From contig CAXHWN010002588.1 in the NCBI GenBank assembly GCA_964020975.1, forward strand, positions 1,497,310 through 1,561,309: a stretch of DNA of 64,000 bases. The letters are read 5' to 3'. Below the pieces are notes generated by a model that worked only from the letters and a program-made list of their open reading frames with translations, made no database searches and was not told where the DNA came from. Below are positions 20,755 to 31,234 of this stretch, one piece after another; the first letter of the stretch is position 1; every line of letters begins with the position of its first letter. The DNA is from Hermodice carunculata. Lineage: Eukaryota; Annelida; Polychaeta; Eunicida; Amphinomidae. Position numbers and translations under genes: made by a program.

Positions 20755-21480
20755 ATGTCGGGTCATGGTGTGCCACAGAGCAGAACAGGAGCAGGACGAG
20801 GGAAAGGAGCAAGAGGGAGGTGTGCTAGAGGGGGGAAGCAGGCAGAGGGTGTACAGGCTAGAGTGGGATGGGAATAGAGTGGGAGGGATACATACAGTGT
20901 GAGGGGTGCTGTATGTGGGAGGAGTTTGGTTATACTGGGCTGCTGTGTACCTTTGAGGAGGCATGGGAGGAAAGTTTTAGGTACAGGTGTGGGAAGTGCA
21001 GGAGGACTGAGACTTTGGAAGTCCAGTTGGCAGCCCTTAAGCTAGAATTAGAGGAGGCCAGAGATAGGTGTAGGGCTGCAGGGGAGGGGGTTAGCATTGT
21101 AGGCAGACAGGAGGGTTGAGAGAGGAGAGAGGAGAGAGGGTTAGTGTTAGATAGGCAGTTGTGGTGAGGAGTAGTATTGTTAGGAGAATAGACCGGACCT
21201 TTTGTAGTAGGGACAGGGAGAACAGGGTGAGGATATGTCTGCCAGGGGCAGAGATTATGGATGTAGAGGAGCATTTAGAGGGGATAGTGAAGAGTAATGG
21301 AGAGTGCCCGAAGGTCATAGTCCTGATTTGGACTAATGACCTGTCGGACAGGGAGGAGAGGGGAATAGAAAGGGTGGGTACTGAGACATTTTTGGGAAGA
21401 TATAGGGAACTTTTAGACTGCATAGGGCAGTTAGACTTTGAGCCGTTAGTGATTGGGATCCTACCAAGGTTAAGATGAGT
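20755..21480 (+). pseudogene. LINE ORF1 with PHD-like and SGNH-hydrolase-like domains
   Basis: ATG 20755 opens MSGHGVPQSRTGAGRGKGAR, a basic Gly/Arg-rich N-terminus. After a frame change near 20875 comes a zinc-finger segment, CEGCCMWEEF ... FRYRCGKC (20895-21002), with the C-x2-C ... C-x2-C spacing of a PHD finger, followed by a short helical LEVQLAALKLELEEARDRC coiled coil. From 21161 the frame reads VVRSSIVRRIDRTF and KVIVLIWTNDLSDRE (GTND in intact proteins) ... YRELL ... LVIGILPRLR, which resembles block III of SGNH/GDSL esterases. PHD plus esterase ORF1 proteins are known from some LINE clades. At least two frame changes separate the parts. Confidence 0.65.
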
Positions 21481-21770
21481 AGCTGGGAGGCTAGCAGGAT
21501 CTGTGGGAACAATAGCCATCTGGGTAGGATGTGTAAGGCGAGGGGTATAGCATTCAGGGATGTATGGGAGGATTTTGTCGGCAGGAGAGAGCCAGGGATG
21601 GGCTGCACCCTAGTCAGGCAGGAGGAGATGGTTAGGGCAGGTTTACAGTGAGTGGGTGCAGCAGCAGTGAAACTAGAAATCCCGGCATCTACCAGGCAGT
21701 CTCTTGGGCAAAGTGTTGGAAGCAGGAACAAAGAAAGTGCAAGGATGAGGAGTAACAGAAAAACAAAGAC

Positions 21771-22591
21771 CATGAAAATAGGATATGTTAATTGCAGGGG
21801 ATATAAAAACAAAGTGGCAGAGATAGGAGATGTAATAGAGAGTGAGGGAATGGACAGTGTAGTCCTAGCAGAAAAATACATATCAGAAATGAAGAGGTTA
21901 ATATAGTAACATGCCCAGCCGGGTATGAGCTGATAGGTACAGAGAGAGAAAAAGCAGACAGTGAATAGGAGGAGGAGTAGGGTTTTTGATTAAGAAGGGG
22001 TTAAAGTGGCTCGAGATATGGCAAGATTCATGGGAAGAAGACGAGGTGAAAAATGAGATGCAGTGGATAGAAATACAGTCAAATGGAAATAAGGTAGCAG
22101 TAGCTGTGGTGGGTTGCAAGGGTTTACCTAATTAAAGGAATGACCAGATATATGATAGGATGAGAATGATGATTAGTGACATTCAGCAGCAGGGCTACCA
22201 GGTTATGATATCTTGGGATTTTAACGGACACATAGGAAATGGAATGAGGGGAATAGAGGGAAGGGATAGCGGAATCAATGGAACTGGAACCAGGTTACTG
22301 AATTTCACAAGGGAATTTGGTCTGAGGATAGTTATTAGGTATGTACAATGTAAAGGAAAGTGGACATGGGCATCTGGTGAAAGGCAGACAATAATTGATT
22401 ATATTTTAGTGGACACTGGAGTACTTCAGATGACACAACGATGTGAAATAGATGATGAAGGGAGATTGGATATAGGCACTGACCATAACTGGATGATTAT
22501 CTCAATTAACATGCAATATCAAAGAAGAAACCAAGGGGAAATAAATTGGTATGGAATATTAAGGAGGAAACAGACTGGGCAGGGTAACTAG
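21771..22591 (+). pseudogene. LINE ORF2, AP-endonuclease domain
   Basis: MKIGYVNCRGYKNKVAEIGD (from 21771) is the N-terminal N-motif region; SVVLAE follows (usually LAET). After a gap with stops, WDFNGHIGNG (22213-22242; the GDFN motif with Trp replacing Gly), LLNFTREFGLRIV, WTWASGERQTIIDYILVD (the D-Y-I-L motif) and DIGTDHNWMII (the S/T-D-H motif) appear in order in one frame (22160-22591). The active-site residues D-N and D-H are still readable although the ORF is broken upstream. Confidence 0.75.
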
Positions 22592-23159
22592 AAAATCTAA
22601 AAGTTGAATTGCAGAAATGGAAGAATAGATGGGAGGATGAAGGAGAATTACAGGAAATGAATGGCAGCTGAACAGAAGGATTCTTAAGGTAGGACAGGAA
22701 AAGATAGATAGAAAGAATGTCCCAGTTAAAAACCTAGGCTATAGAATAGACCCAGAGCTGAAAGGAGCCATAAAAAGAAAGAGGGTTGAAATAGAGCACA
22801 GAGATTTGCCAGGAAAAACAAGTAGTCACAAGGTGATATAGAAGAAGCTAACAGACAGTATATGGAATGTAGAAGGAATGTAGCAGAGATGAAAGCAGAG
22901 AAGAGGGCCAGCAATATTGAACACATGACAAGGAAAATAATGGGGGGGGGGAGGGTCTGTCATCTTTTGGAAACAGGTTAATTAGGGAAAACAGAATACA
23001 ACACTGGAAATCATGCACACAGGGAAAAGGACAGATAACAAGGAAGAAATACAGGAAGCTTTAAGGGAGCATTGGGAAGAAGTCAATAACCCACAGTGGG
23101 GTCAGGGAACAGTACCAGGGTGTCAAGCAGAGTACACACAGGATCAATAGGATCCAGAG

Positions 23160-23935
23160 ATGTGTTGTAGGATCAGAAGTTTAGAAGTTAAACTGGCAGT
23201 TGAACAGATGCGATTATGCAAAGCTCCAGGACCAGATGATATCTTGACAGAATTTATAAAGAAAAGGCCAGAAGAAATTGAAGATAGTTTACAGTTGCTT
23301 TTCAATAGGGTCATTGAGAAAAGAAGTACCAAAGGAATGGAATAGACTTAGGATTTGATATATCCCAAAGAAGGGCGCAAGAAGCCAATTGGACCAGTGT
23401 AGGGGCATTGCGATTTCATCAAATGTGGGCAAAATATTCAGTAGGATAATGTACCGGAGACCACATAGAATAGTTGAAAGGCTCGGTCTTCTGGGGGAAA
23501 TTCAGAATGGATTCAGACCAAGTAGAAGGCTAGGTGACCACATCTTCACATTGGCCCAGGTGTTAGGACTGGCAAGAAAAAAGCGGAAGAAAGTCTTCAT
23601 GAGTTTTTTCTTAGATGTGAGGAAAGCTTATGACAGGGTATGGAGAGATGCTCTATGGGAAAAACTAAGTGGACTAGGATTTGGTGAAAATTTACTAGAA
23701 ATTCTAAAAGCTCTCTATAAAGATGTAGACTGTACACTTTTAGTAGGAAACGTAGAGGTAGAGAATGCACGTCTGGATATAGACCTAAAGCAGGGATGTG
23801 TGCTGTCCCCAATTTTGTTTGCTTTGTATGTTAAGCAGTTGGGGTATCAGTTGATGGGGTGTGATAAGGGAATAAGGATAGGTGACCTAAAAATTCCAGG
23901 TCCTTTTTTTTGCGGATGAAATTGTACTCATGACA
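23160..23935 (+). pseudogene. LINE ORF2, reverse transcriptase domain
   Basis: EVKLAVEQMRLCKAPGPDDI (fingers motif K-A-P-G-P-D) starts the block; after a frame change near 23340 comes YIPKKG and the 176-codon frame 23389-23919: QCRGIAISSNVGKIFSRI, NGFRPSRRLGDHIF, FFLDVRKAYDRVW (motif A with catalytic Asp), and LKQGCVLSPILFALY (motif B). Motif C follows a T-run frameshift as FFADEIVLM (23912-23935), where FADD has become FADE, losing the second catalytic Asp. Downstream the thumb reads KWRLKFSKDESKVVTLGKK and is broken several times. Confidence 0.8.
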
Positions 23936-24269
23936 GAGTCCCAGAAAGAACTACAATAGATGCTGAACATAGCAGGGGAGCACGGGAATAAATGGAGGTT
24001 AAAATTTAGTAAGGACGAGAGTAAAGTGGTGACTCTTGGGAAGAAACCAGATAGGAATAAAAAATTGGAGAATTGGACAGTTCCAAATTCCAGAAGGTAG
24101 GTAACAGTTAATTGAAATTGGGGAGGTTGATGAGTATGAATACCTAGGTGTTAAGATCAAAGCAACGAGTAAAGGCATGTTTTGGTATCAGATGGAGAAG
24201 ATTAAACAGAAAGGGAATCAGACAAAAGGAATGATCGAAGCTACTGCACTGAACAGTTTCAGCACAGGT

Positions 24270-25074
24270 ACACAGCAAGAGTATTATGGGATAGAGTTAC
24301 AATACCAGGAATGAAATATGGCTCAGATGTGATTTTAGTAAGTGAGGGAGATATCCTGGGAATGGAGAAAGCACTGAATGAGATGGGGAAATGAATACTG
24401 GGAGCACCACTATGTACAGCAACAGAAGCAGTCGTAGGAGAGTTAGGATGGGATAAAATCACAGATAGGATTGCCAAAGCTAAGTTAAAGTACTGGGGGT
24501 ATTTACAAGCAATAAGTGAAGACAGGTGGTGCAGGAAAGTTTACAATGAGGTAGTCAAGGAAAAAACAAGATGGGTCAAAGACATAGACAGATTAGCAGA
24601 GAAATATGAATTAAAAGGATATGATGAGGTGGAGAATTGGATTTATTCAGGGAAGACTGTTACAAAGGGTTGGAAAGGAGACTGGAAAAGAGCAGTCAGG
24701 GAAAAAAGTACATTAAAAGCATACAAGGAAGTAGAAAAGCCAAAAAAAGTGTGTGCTGAGATGGAGGGAAGGGATCCAAGCTTCTTTTTCAAAGTAGGGC
24801 AGGAATAATCAATCTAGAAAAGATAAAACAGAAGTGGACAATAGGTAGTAATGGAAAGTGTAAAATGTGTAGACAAGAGGCAGATGAAACAGTGGATCAT
24901 TTGCTGTTGTGGTGCGATGCATATAGAGGGATAAAGGAAGATTTTTTCAAAAAAGTTGCACAGGGAAGATTACAATTACAAGGGTTTAGAAGAGGTTCGG
25001 TGTTTAGAGGAAGAGGAATGTATAGCATGGATTTTAGGTTTGAAAGGCAGCTTTCTGGGAGGCAGGAAAGGTAA
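24270..25074 (+). pseudogene. LINE ORF2 C-terminal region with zinc knuckle
   Basis: Plus-strand frames read IPGMKYGSDVILVSEGDI, LGAPLCTATEAVVGELGWD, and RIAKAKLKYWGYLQ, the usual post-thumb region. After further breaks, CKMCRQEADETVDHLLLWC (24861-24917) gives a C-x2-C-x8-H-x4-C zinc knuckle found at the C-terminus of many LINE ORF2 proteins. Stops near 24400 and 24808 separate the parts. Confidence 0.7.
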
Positions 25075-25189
25075 TAAACATGTACAGGACTACCTGGTAG
25101 GATGCTGACAAAAAAGGAATGAAATAATAGAGCCGGAGGGCAACAGGTTAAATAAGAATCCCAGAGTACAGGGAGGGGAGGGAATGGGA

Positions 25190-25527
25190 ATGGTGGTAGC
25201 CTTTATAAGGGCTTCCATGGGTGCTCCCATGGGAAAAGCATGAGCCTTAGAGGTGGAGATAGGGTGTGTGAGGGATGGATGTTTTTAAGTACAAGCAATG
25301 AGTGTAGGGGGATATACCCAGGACCTGGAGCCCACCACAGCTGTGAAAGAGTGGGTGGTGGACCCTATGCCTCGGCTCTGGTCCTGGAAAACATGGCAGC
25401 ACAAGCTGGTAAGGATTACCATGGTTCCCCCCACCTCATTTTTCGGGGGGTACCCTAGGCCACCTGTGTCACACAGTGACACAGGACCGCAGCAGACAAG
25501 TGGAGAGCCACATCATCATCATCATCG
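25190..25527 (+). repeat. 3' UTR of the inserted LINE with stem-loop and CAT tail
   Basis: The last ~160 bp match, in reverse orientation, the block at 30911-31070. Both hold the stem-loop with arms CCTGTGTCAC and GTGACACAGG followed by GACCGC and a GAGAGCCACAT segment, then a trinucleotide tail. Confidence 0.8.
25463..25485 (+). other. Conserved LINE 3' UTR stem-loop
   Basis: Perfect 10-bp stem (CCTGTGTCAC / GTGACACAGG) around ACA, about 40 bp before the tail; also present in the minus-strand copy at 30939-30961. Probably part of the RNA 3' end recognised by the LINE RT, by analogy with other stringent-type LINEs. Confidence 0.6.
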
Positions 25528-27240
25528 TAGGCCCATCTCACTGTTAAGTTGTGTCGGTAAGGTCTTTTAGTATGCTGTTTTCAAGCACATCTGTAACTTT
25601 TTACTGGGTAATTGTGCACTATCTGTGAAAGATCTGGTTTTACGCCTGGAGACGGAAGAGTTAATCAGTTGGTATTTCTTTATTATGAATTTTCAAAAGC
25701 TGTGGATTTGCAGAAGGAAGTACGTGTGTGGTTTTCTGTGACATTGCGAAAACATTTGAAAGAGTACACCACTGGGGCCTGCTACATAAGTCAAAAGTAT
25801 GCAGCAATTCAAGGTCCGCTCATCAATTGGATCGAGGACTATTTGTATGCAAGAACCCAAAGCGGAGTCATTCAAGCTCAGGCTTCGTTGGGGGGGGGGG
25901 GGGGGCGGGGGAGGGGCATCAGAGCAGGCGTCCTATAATATTCAGTTTTAGGAACATTGTTGTTTCTTGTCTTTGTGAATGATATTGTGACAAATTGTTA
26001 AATCTGAAATTCGACTTTTTGCAGATAACACAACATCATATATTACAGTGAATGGTCCTTTTCAAACAGCAGAGACACTGAATCAGGACCTGTCATCATT
26101 ATTGCTATGATTTGATCAATGGCTTATCTCGTTTAATCTTCACGAAACCAAGTTAATGGTAGTAAGTAGGAAAATTAATATTGGAGATCATCCTACTTTG
26201 ACCTTTAACAATAGAAGTCTTGAAAATATTACTACACATAAACTCTTGGATCTTTGGTTCGCTGAAGATCTCTCTTGGTCAATTCACATTGATCATAATG
26301 TTGCTAAATCCGAAAAATAAAAAGTTGGAATCCTTAAACGTTTACAACACAAACTAAACAGGCGGTCTTTAGATATGCTTTATTTTTCATTAGTACTTCC
26401 ATGTTTAGAATATCTGAGTGTAGTTTGGGATGGATGCACACAAGGTGACAAAGACAGGTTGGAAATTGTTCAGCTTACTTCAGCCCGTGTGGTAATAGGT
26501 GCACTTGCATATACAAGCCTTGAAAAACATCTATTCCGGGACAGGTTGGGAAACGCTTGCTGAACGTAGTAGAAAACAAAAATTGGTGCTTATATTTAAA
26601 ATTGTTAATGGATTTGCCCCTAAGTATCTCTGTAATCTACTACCTAGAAAACTTCGATGCGAACTAATCAAATACATGCCATTGATGCCAAGAAAACTGC
26701 ATTTCACAATTCATATTTTCCATCAGCAATAGCTGAATGGAATCTATCACCACGGTCCAGTAGAAAGTTGGAACACCTGGACGAATTCAAAAGGGAATTA
26801 AATAAAACCCAACCTAAACGTAACGATGTTTACTATCTTTGTAAAAGGAAAATTGCTGTTATTCAATCTAGAATGGGGATGGGATGTAGCCAGTTGAACA
26901 GTGACCTCTTCAAAATAGGTGATGCTGACTCCATTATGTGCATTTGGTGTTGATGCAGAAAGTACTTACCACTTCTTTTTTTAGTGTAACAAATATGTTC
27001 TTCTGAGAAATGACTTTTTGCTTTAAGTTAAGGTCACCAATTGCAGCATATGGGAGGTCCAACGGTAGATGTGTTCACTTTTTGTGGCAGCAAGAACATT
27101 GCTTTTTCAGCACATTTTACTGTCACAAGCCATTTTTCTACTATGAAGTATGTGAGACAATTTGCCTTAGCTAACATTATAAGTAAACATATCTACCAAG
27201 GACACACTTTCATCAGAACCATCTACAAAACCGGCAAGTA
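25528..27240 (+). mobile_element. CR1/Jockey-like LINE, 3' half (continued from 20469)
   Basis: It resumes with RPISLLSCVGKVF (25529-25570), then VRVVFCDIAKTFERV (motif A, normally FLDISKAFDRV), a G-run (25891-25906) at the place of motif B, FLVFVNDI and RLFADNTTSYITV (motif C, with Asn for the second Asp). Then come LYFSLVLPCLEYLSVVWDG, EIVQLTSARVVIGA, LGWETLAERSRKQKLVLIFK-like in two frames, NSYFPSAIAEWNLSP and RMGMGCSQLNSDLFKIG, ending with a degenerate CxCG ... ESTYHFFF x C zinc motif around 26930-26990. Same type as the 36.6-37.6-kb copy. Several frame changes make it inactive. Confidence 0.8.
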
Positions 27241-27244
27241 AAAG

Positions 27245-29489
27245 AACATACGACTTATGCTCTGTCATGCCAACATGTTTAGCTCAATATTAAGACGAAT
27301 GGGAGAAATACAAGTGGGGTGATAGATGAACGACAATACACCCTTGACAGCATATGAAATCCACCGCTATAAATCTCCCATGTAATCAAGGTAAAAGCAG
27401 GGATTGCTATATCACCATGTGTGGTATTTAATAAGGTAAATATAATTTCATTCGACAGCTATAAATGTGATGTTTGGCAAAACTGAAATTTTGCTGCCCA
27501 TTAGGTGTATAAAAGTGAGTCTAAAACCTATAATGTGGAAATGTTTATCTTATGCATTTTTATCGACATTTTATATAGATCATAAGCCAGTTACATACAG
27601 GCATTGTACGGAATAGAATTTTTATTTCAAGTTTAAGTAAAGCTGATAAGAAACTTTATCCGTTATAATGAAGTCTATTGAAAGAAGGAATATTACGGTG
27701 TTAACATAATGCAACTCAGGGGTGTAGAACATGAGCTATCATCAAATGAAATACAATGTTTTTCCCTTTTTTGCTTGGACACCCTTAGCCATATTGGCCA
27801 AATATCAATCCCATAATACAACAGTGATGCCATAGGGTCATCACAGGCAAATTATCAGTATTTCAATTGAGTAATGAAATTTGAATGCTCAAACTTCTCT
27901 TATTGCCTGTATGTGGTCTTGGGTTTTTACTGTTATTATTATGATTTGTTATTATATTCAAAGCAGTTCGCCGAGATTTGCGTGTCAACATTTCGAAACC
28001 ATCATTGAGAGGTTGCTATGTAATCACTGCTCCAAAGATAGGAGCCTCCAGACCAGACCTCTTCATAGTACATGTGACATATCCAAATATCATCGTTTTA
28101 ATTCTAATGGCATGGTGTTGCACAATCTTTACATCAAAATATTGCCTCTTCAAAGTTTCCTATGAGAAAGTGGTCTGAGCTGGGACTATTCTGCCCTAAA
28201 AATGCGGGCATACTTATCTAACTCATCCACTGTAATGCAAATCAAATTTGCTATAAAAAAAATGATGTAGTAATGAGAGTGTTTGGGGGAGGGGGTATGT
28301 ATATTACACCACTTTCTGTTGAGGACAGCTGGCCACTAAGATGGACCAGATTTGTTTATCCCACAGGTGGCGCCACGTGCAAGGGTAACAACCAAGTATG
28401 AGTATGACCAGTGTCTAAGTCGCACATGACTCATTGTGTGGATCATATTCCATCTGGGGCTTTCAAGACCGGTGAAAAAACTGGCACAAAACAGCACGCT
28501 TTATTCACTTGATGATTTCATAAACTTTATGCGGGCTTGGCATTTTCTTATCTCTGTTAAATAATTAATTGGACATTTCAAAGTGTGTTCCCTTTGTGGA
28601 AATAAAGCCTGATTTACTTAAGAATATGAACTTTGTTGAAATGGGCTCATTATGATTCTAAATCGATATCCGTTAAAATAATTCAATTTAATATTACATC
28701 CAAAATAGTATACACAAACCAATAATTTCAAAGACACAAGTGCTCTTTCCATTCTACAGATAGAGTTTTTCAATATTTTCTGAAAAAGAAATTATGAATT
28801 AAAGAAATGATGTGGCGCACTGGTTTGCTTCACTAGATCCATCCTTCAATTATTTTTACGTGTCTTTCTGCTTCGCTTTTTATCATGACAGGAAAAATGT
28901 ACAGTAAGTGCGAGAGGTCCTGGAATATATCGGTGCTCTTCGCTATCAACGCCACTAGGCTAAGAACATGATATATTTAATGAATCTTTTAAAAATGATG
29001 GACTACAATAAAATACTCCTGTTTAGTAAGCAAAGGGCACTGATTGTTCCCAAATCAAACCATATTATACTGCATATCCATTTCCTTCCTAAAGCATGCT
29101 CTTTTTTATGCACCATGGCGGTAAACCCGAGCATTAACATTGTCAAAGCCGTATAATCTAACGAATCCATTGAAACCCTCATGGTCTCTTACAATGATAA
29201 GAAAGAGACATGTGATAGAAAAAAAGTGGTCTGGATAATTATAATAAATCTCTGGCTAAAAGTTCTGTAAAAGCGATAAAATGTGGTCTCCTGTAATGAG
29301 GCAAGATAGTCCAGTCAATCAAGCCCAAAATATAGCCCAACCCGCAAAAAAACTGCAACGAAAGAATTTTCACCAGTTTTAGATACTTCAAAGTGTCCTC
29401 TATGACATATCAAAAGTCCTACAAAATCTGAGATCGGGAGGGATATGAAATATGCAAATTAAATTTCGGGATTATTTTAGGCAAAGTTT
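27245..29489. other. Unassigned AT-rich region
   Basis: No convincing coding or repeat feature over about 2.2 kb. A lone CTCF-like site, CACAGGTGGCGCCACGTG, lies at 28362-28379 outside any recognised repeat. Open frames at 27881-28178 overlap in two frames and look like chance. Confidence 0.4.
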
Positions 29490-29713
29490 TGAAATGCCAC
29501 CTTCTTCGAAACCGCTCAGCCTATTGTTTAGAAAATGCGAGGGAATACTTTTAAATATTCATAGACGCTGTTTCATGCATGACAGAGCACTGCGATTTTT
29601 TTATATTATATTTAATTAATTCGCATGAGTTGGCATTTTTTAATACATGTGCACCCAAGTCACAAGCAGGATTGAGCTGAAGCGTAGTGGGGATGCTTCT
29701 TAACTCGCGACAG

Positions 29714-29715
<2 letters not shown>
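29490..29715 (+). repeat. Highly diverged unit of the hairpin-headed family
   Basis: CTTCTTCGAAACCGCTCAGCC followed by TATTGTTTAGAAAATGCGAGG corresponds to the units' CTTCTCCGAAACCGCTCACCC and AATTGCTTTGATATC segments; the later AGCTGAAGCGTAGTGGGGATG matches AGCTGAAACTTGGTGGATATG. Too diverged for firm borders. Confidence 0.4.

Positions 29716-29777
<62 letters not shown>
29716..29777. repeat. (AT)n microsatellite
   Basis: About 30 AT repeats, directly after the diverged unit. Confidence 0.97.
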
Positions 29778-29781
<4 letters not shown>

Positions 29782-30098
29782 TGTCCAATTTAAAAGAGAA
29801 ATCTCCGGACTCAGTCCTCTTCGGGATTGTTAATTCCACTTTTTGTGGTGGGGGCCGGTGGGGGGGGGGGGATTGCGAAAAATAGAAGCAGGAATTTCCT
29901 ACAAAGGGGTTTACAAAAATGAGGTAAACATTTTAGTTTTTATCCCATGTTGGTGATTGCACTCCCCACAGCGCCTGAATACCCAGTGTTGAAGAACTGA
30001 ATGCTTATGTGAAAAGCAAAACGGCAAAAAACAAACAAACAAACAACAACGACAAAAAACCCCCAAAACCCTGATTCATCGAAACGGAAATTTCGAAA

Positions 30099-30800
30099 GT
30101 GACTGGAAGAAAGAAAGAAAAGCATGAAGTGAAGCCCATCCATACTTTTCCAACTGTTGAACTGGGTAATTTTATTTGTGGCTTTCTGTTACATACGAAG
30201 AAATCTGATGGATCTGAGTATGAACCTGCCTCTGTAGTAGGTCTTCATCGCAGTATTGATCGCTATTTGGCTGAGAACATTTATACTAACTCAATCATAA
30301 AATCCCGTGAGTTTAAAACTGGCCGCAAAGTCCAAATAACACAAAAGGAACTCAAAAAGAAGGGCATGGAGAATAGGGCAAATATAGTCGAACACAAAGC
30401 TTCTTGGTATCCGCGGATGTCACGAAAACAGGCAACTGAAATGGGGCGATATTAAGTGAAACTGATAAGAATAATGAAGAGTGGGGCTTTCAATGAACGT
30501 TTGAGTAGGCTAAAACTAGACAAAGTATGATGGGCACTCTCCTTCGTCCTTTTGAGCAAAGAATGTTTCAGACAAACAAGTCCAACACGTTGTCCCGCAG
30601 TTGCATAGGCCGCCTACAAACTTTATGCTAAACGTAGGCCTAGTTCTCAAATGCACGATGAGGCGCCCTTCTGATGTTCTGTATAGGGATAAATCATTGG
30701 CGCTGTGAAGATACTGTGAACTGGTTCAAAGATCAGCCTTTGGGTGAAAATAAACTTAACAACATGATGAAAGAAATGTGTGCCCCTCACCCCCGCCAAC
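30099..30800 (+). pseudogene. Crypton-type (DUF3504) tyrosine recombinase, decayed
   Basis: The frame from 30099 reads LGNFICGFLLHTKKSDGSEY, EPASVVGLHRSIDRYLAEN, then IIKSREFKTGRKV. This is the N-terminal SAM-like core-binding region of Crypton-derived recombinases, also seen in vertebrate KCTD1/QRICH1/ZMYM relatives. A frame change near 30375 leads to GIRGCHENRQLKWGDIK (30408-30455; the G-x-R-xx-E arginine block), then FNERLSR, RPFEQRMFQTN, YKLYAKRRPSSQMHDEAPF and VNWFKDQPLGENKLNNMMKE. The order is colinear with the family, but segments between are missing and at least four frame changes occur. The C-terminal HxxR and catalytic Tyr are absent: the copy ends at MCAP, just before a trinucleotide array. 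Such enzymes cut and join DNA through a tyrosine-DNA bond. Confidence 0.75.
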
Positions 30801-30822
30801 TGTAAATGTTATCATGGGATTG

Positions 30823-30826
<4 letters not shown>

Positions 30827-30889
<63 letters not shown>

Positions 30890-30909
30890 ATAATAATAAT
30901 AATAATAAT
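30827..30909. repeat. (ACT)n(AAT)n trinucleotide array, LINE tail
   Basis: About 20 ACT then 7 AAT repeats. Read on the minus strand it follows the LINE 3' UTR at 30911-31070 as its tail (ATT)n(AGT)n. Confidence 0.9.
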
Positions 30910-30910
30910 C

Positions 30911-31070
30911 ATGTGGCTCTCCGCTTGTCTGCCGCGGTCCTGTGTCACTGTGTGACACAGGTGGCCTAAGGTAAAAAAAAAAAAAAAAGAAAGAAAGAAA
31001 AAGAAAAAATGAGGTAGGGGAAACCACGGTAATCATCACCAGGTTGTGCTGCCATGTTTTCCAGGACATG
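30911..31070 (-). mobile_element. 3' UTR fragment of the LINE family found at 20.5-25.5 kb
   Basis: On the minus strand it reads TCCTGGAAAACATGGCAGCA ... ACCATGG-type ... CCTCATTTTT ... GGCCACCTGTGTCAC ... GAGAGCCACATGATT, matching 25383-25515. An A/G-rich simple stretch (30973-31007, plus strand) is inserted where the other copy has a G-run. Only the last 160 bp are present (strong 5' truncation), as usual for LINE insertions. Confidence 0.8.
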
Positions 31071-31234
31071 TAGCTCTGCATTAATGATCCAAATTAAACT
31101 AACGTGTAAAGTTGTACTGTGTCTCACCGTCCATGATGGACTTTAAGGTAATACTTTTAAATAGTGATTCATGTTGAGTTGTCTGAATTTTCACATTATT
31201 CATGTTTACACTTCCAACCGTTAACTTTCTACTT

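Larger units (their letters stand above)
20470..25527 (+). mobile_element. Inserted non-LTR retrotransposon, nearly full length, decayed
   Basis: It interrupts the CR1/Jockey-like LINE between the Tyr and Arg codons of its FSKYRPISLL motif, with TAG on both sides (20467-20469 and 25528-25530) as a likely short target duplication. Order: 5' UTR (20470-20754), ORF1 (20755-21480), ORF2 with endonuclease (21771-22590), RT (23160-23930), C-terminal zinc knuckle (24860-24920), 3' UTR with a 10-bp-stem hairpin (25463-25485) and (CAT)n tail (25511-25525). The sense strand is strikingly purine-rich. The clade is unclear; it is an AP-endonuclease type LINE with a CCHC-like C-terminus, unlike the surrounding CR1/L2 types. 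Multiple frameshifts and stops make it inactive. Confidence 0.8.

Noticed and set aside
21333-21881. 182-codon minus-strand frame
   Set aside because: Antisense of the purine-rich inserted LINE; pyrimidine-rich strand yields Leu/Ser/Pro-rich open frames by composition.
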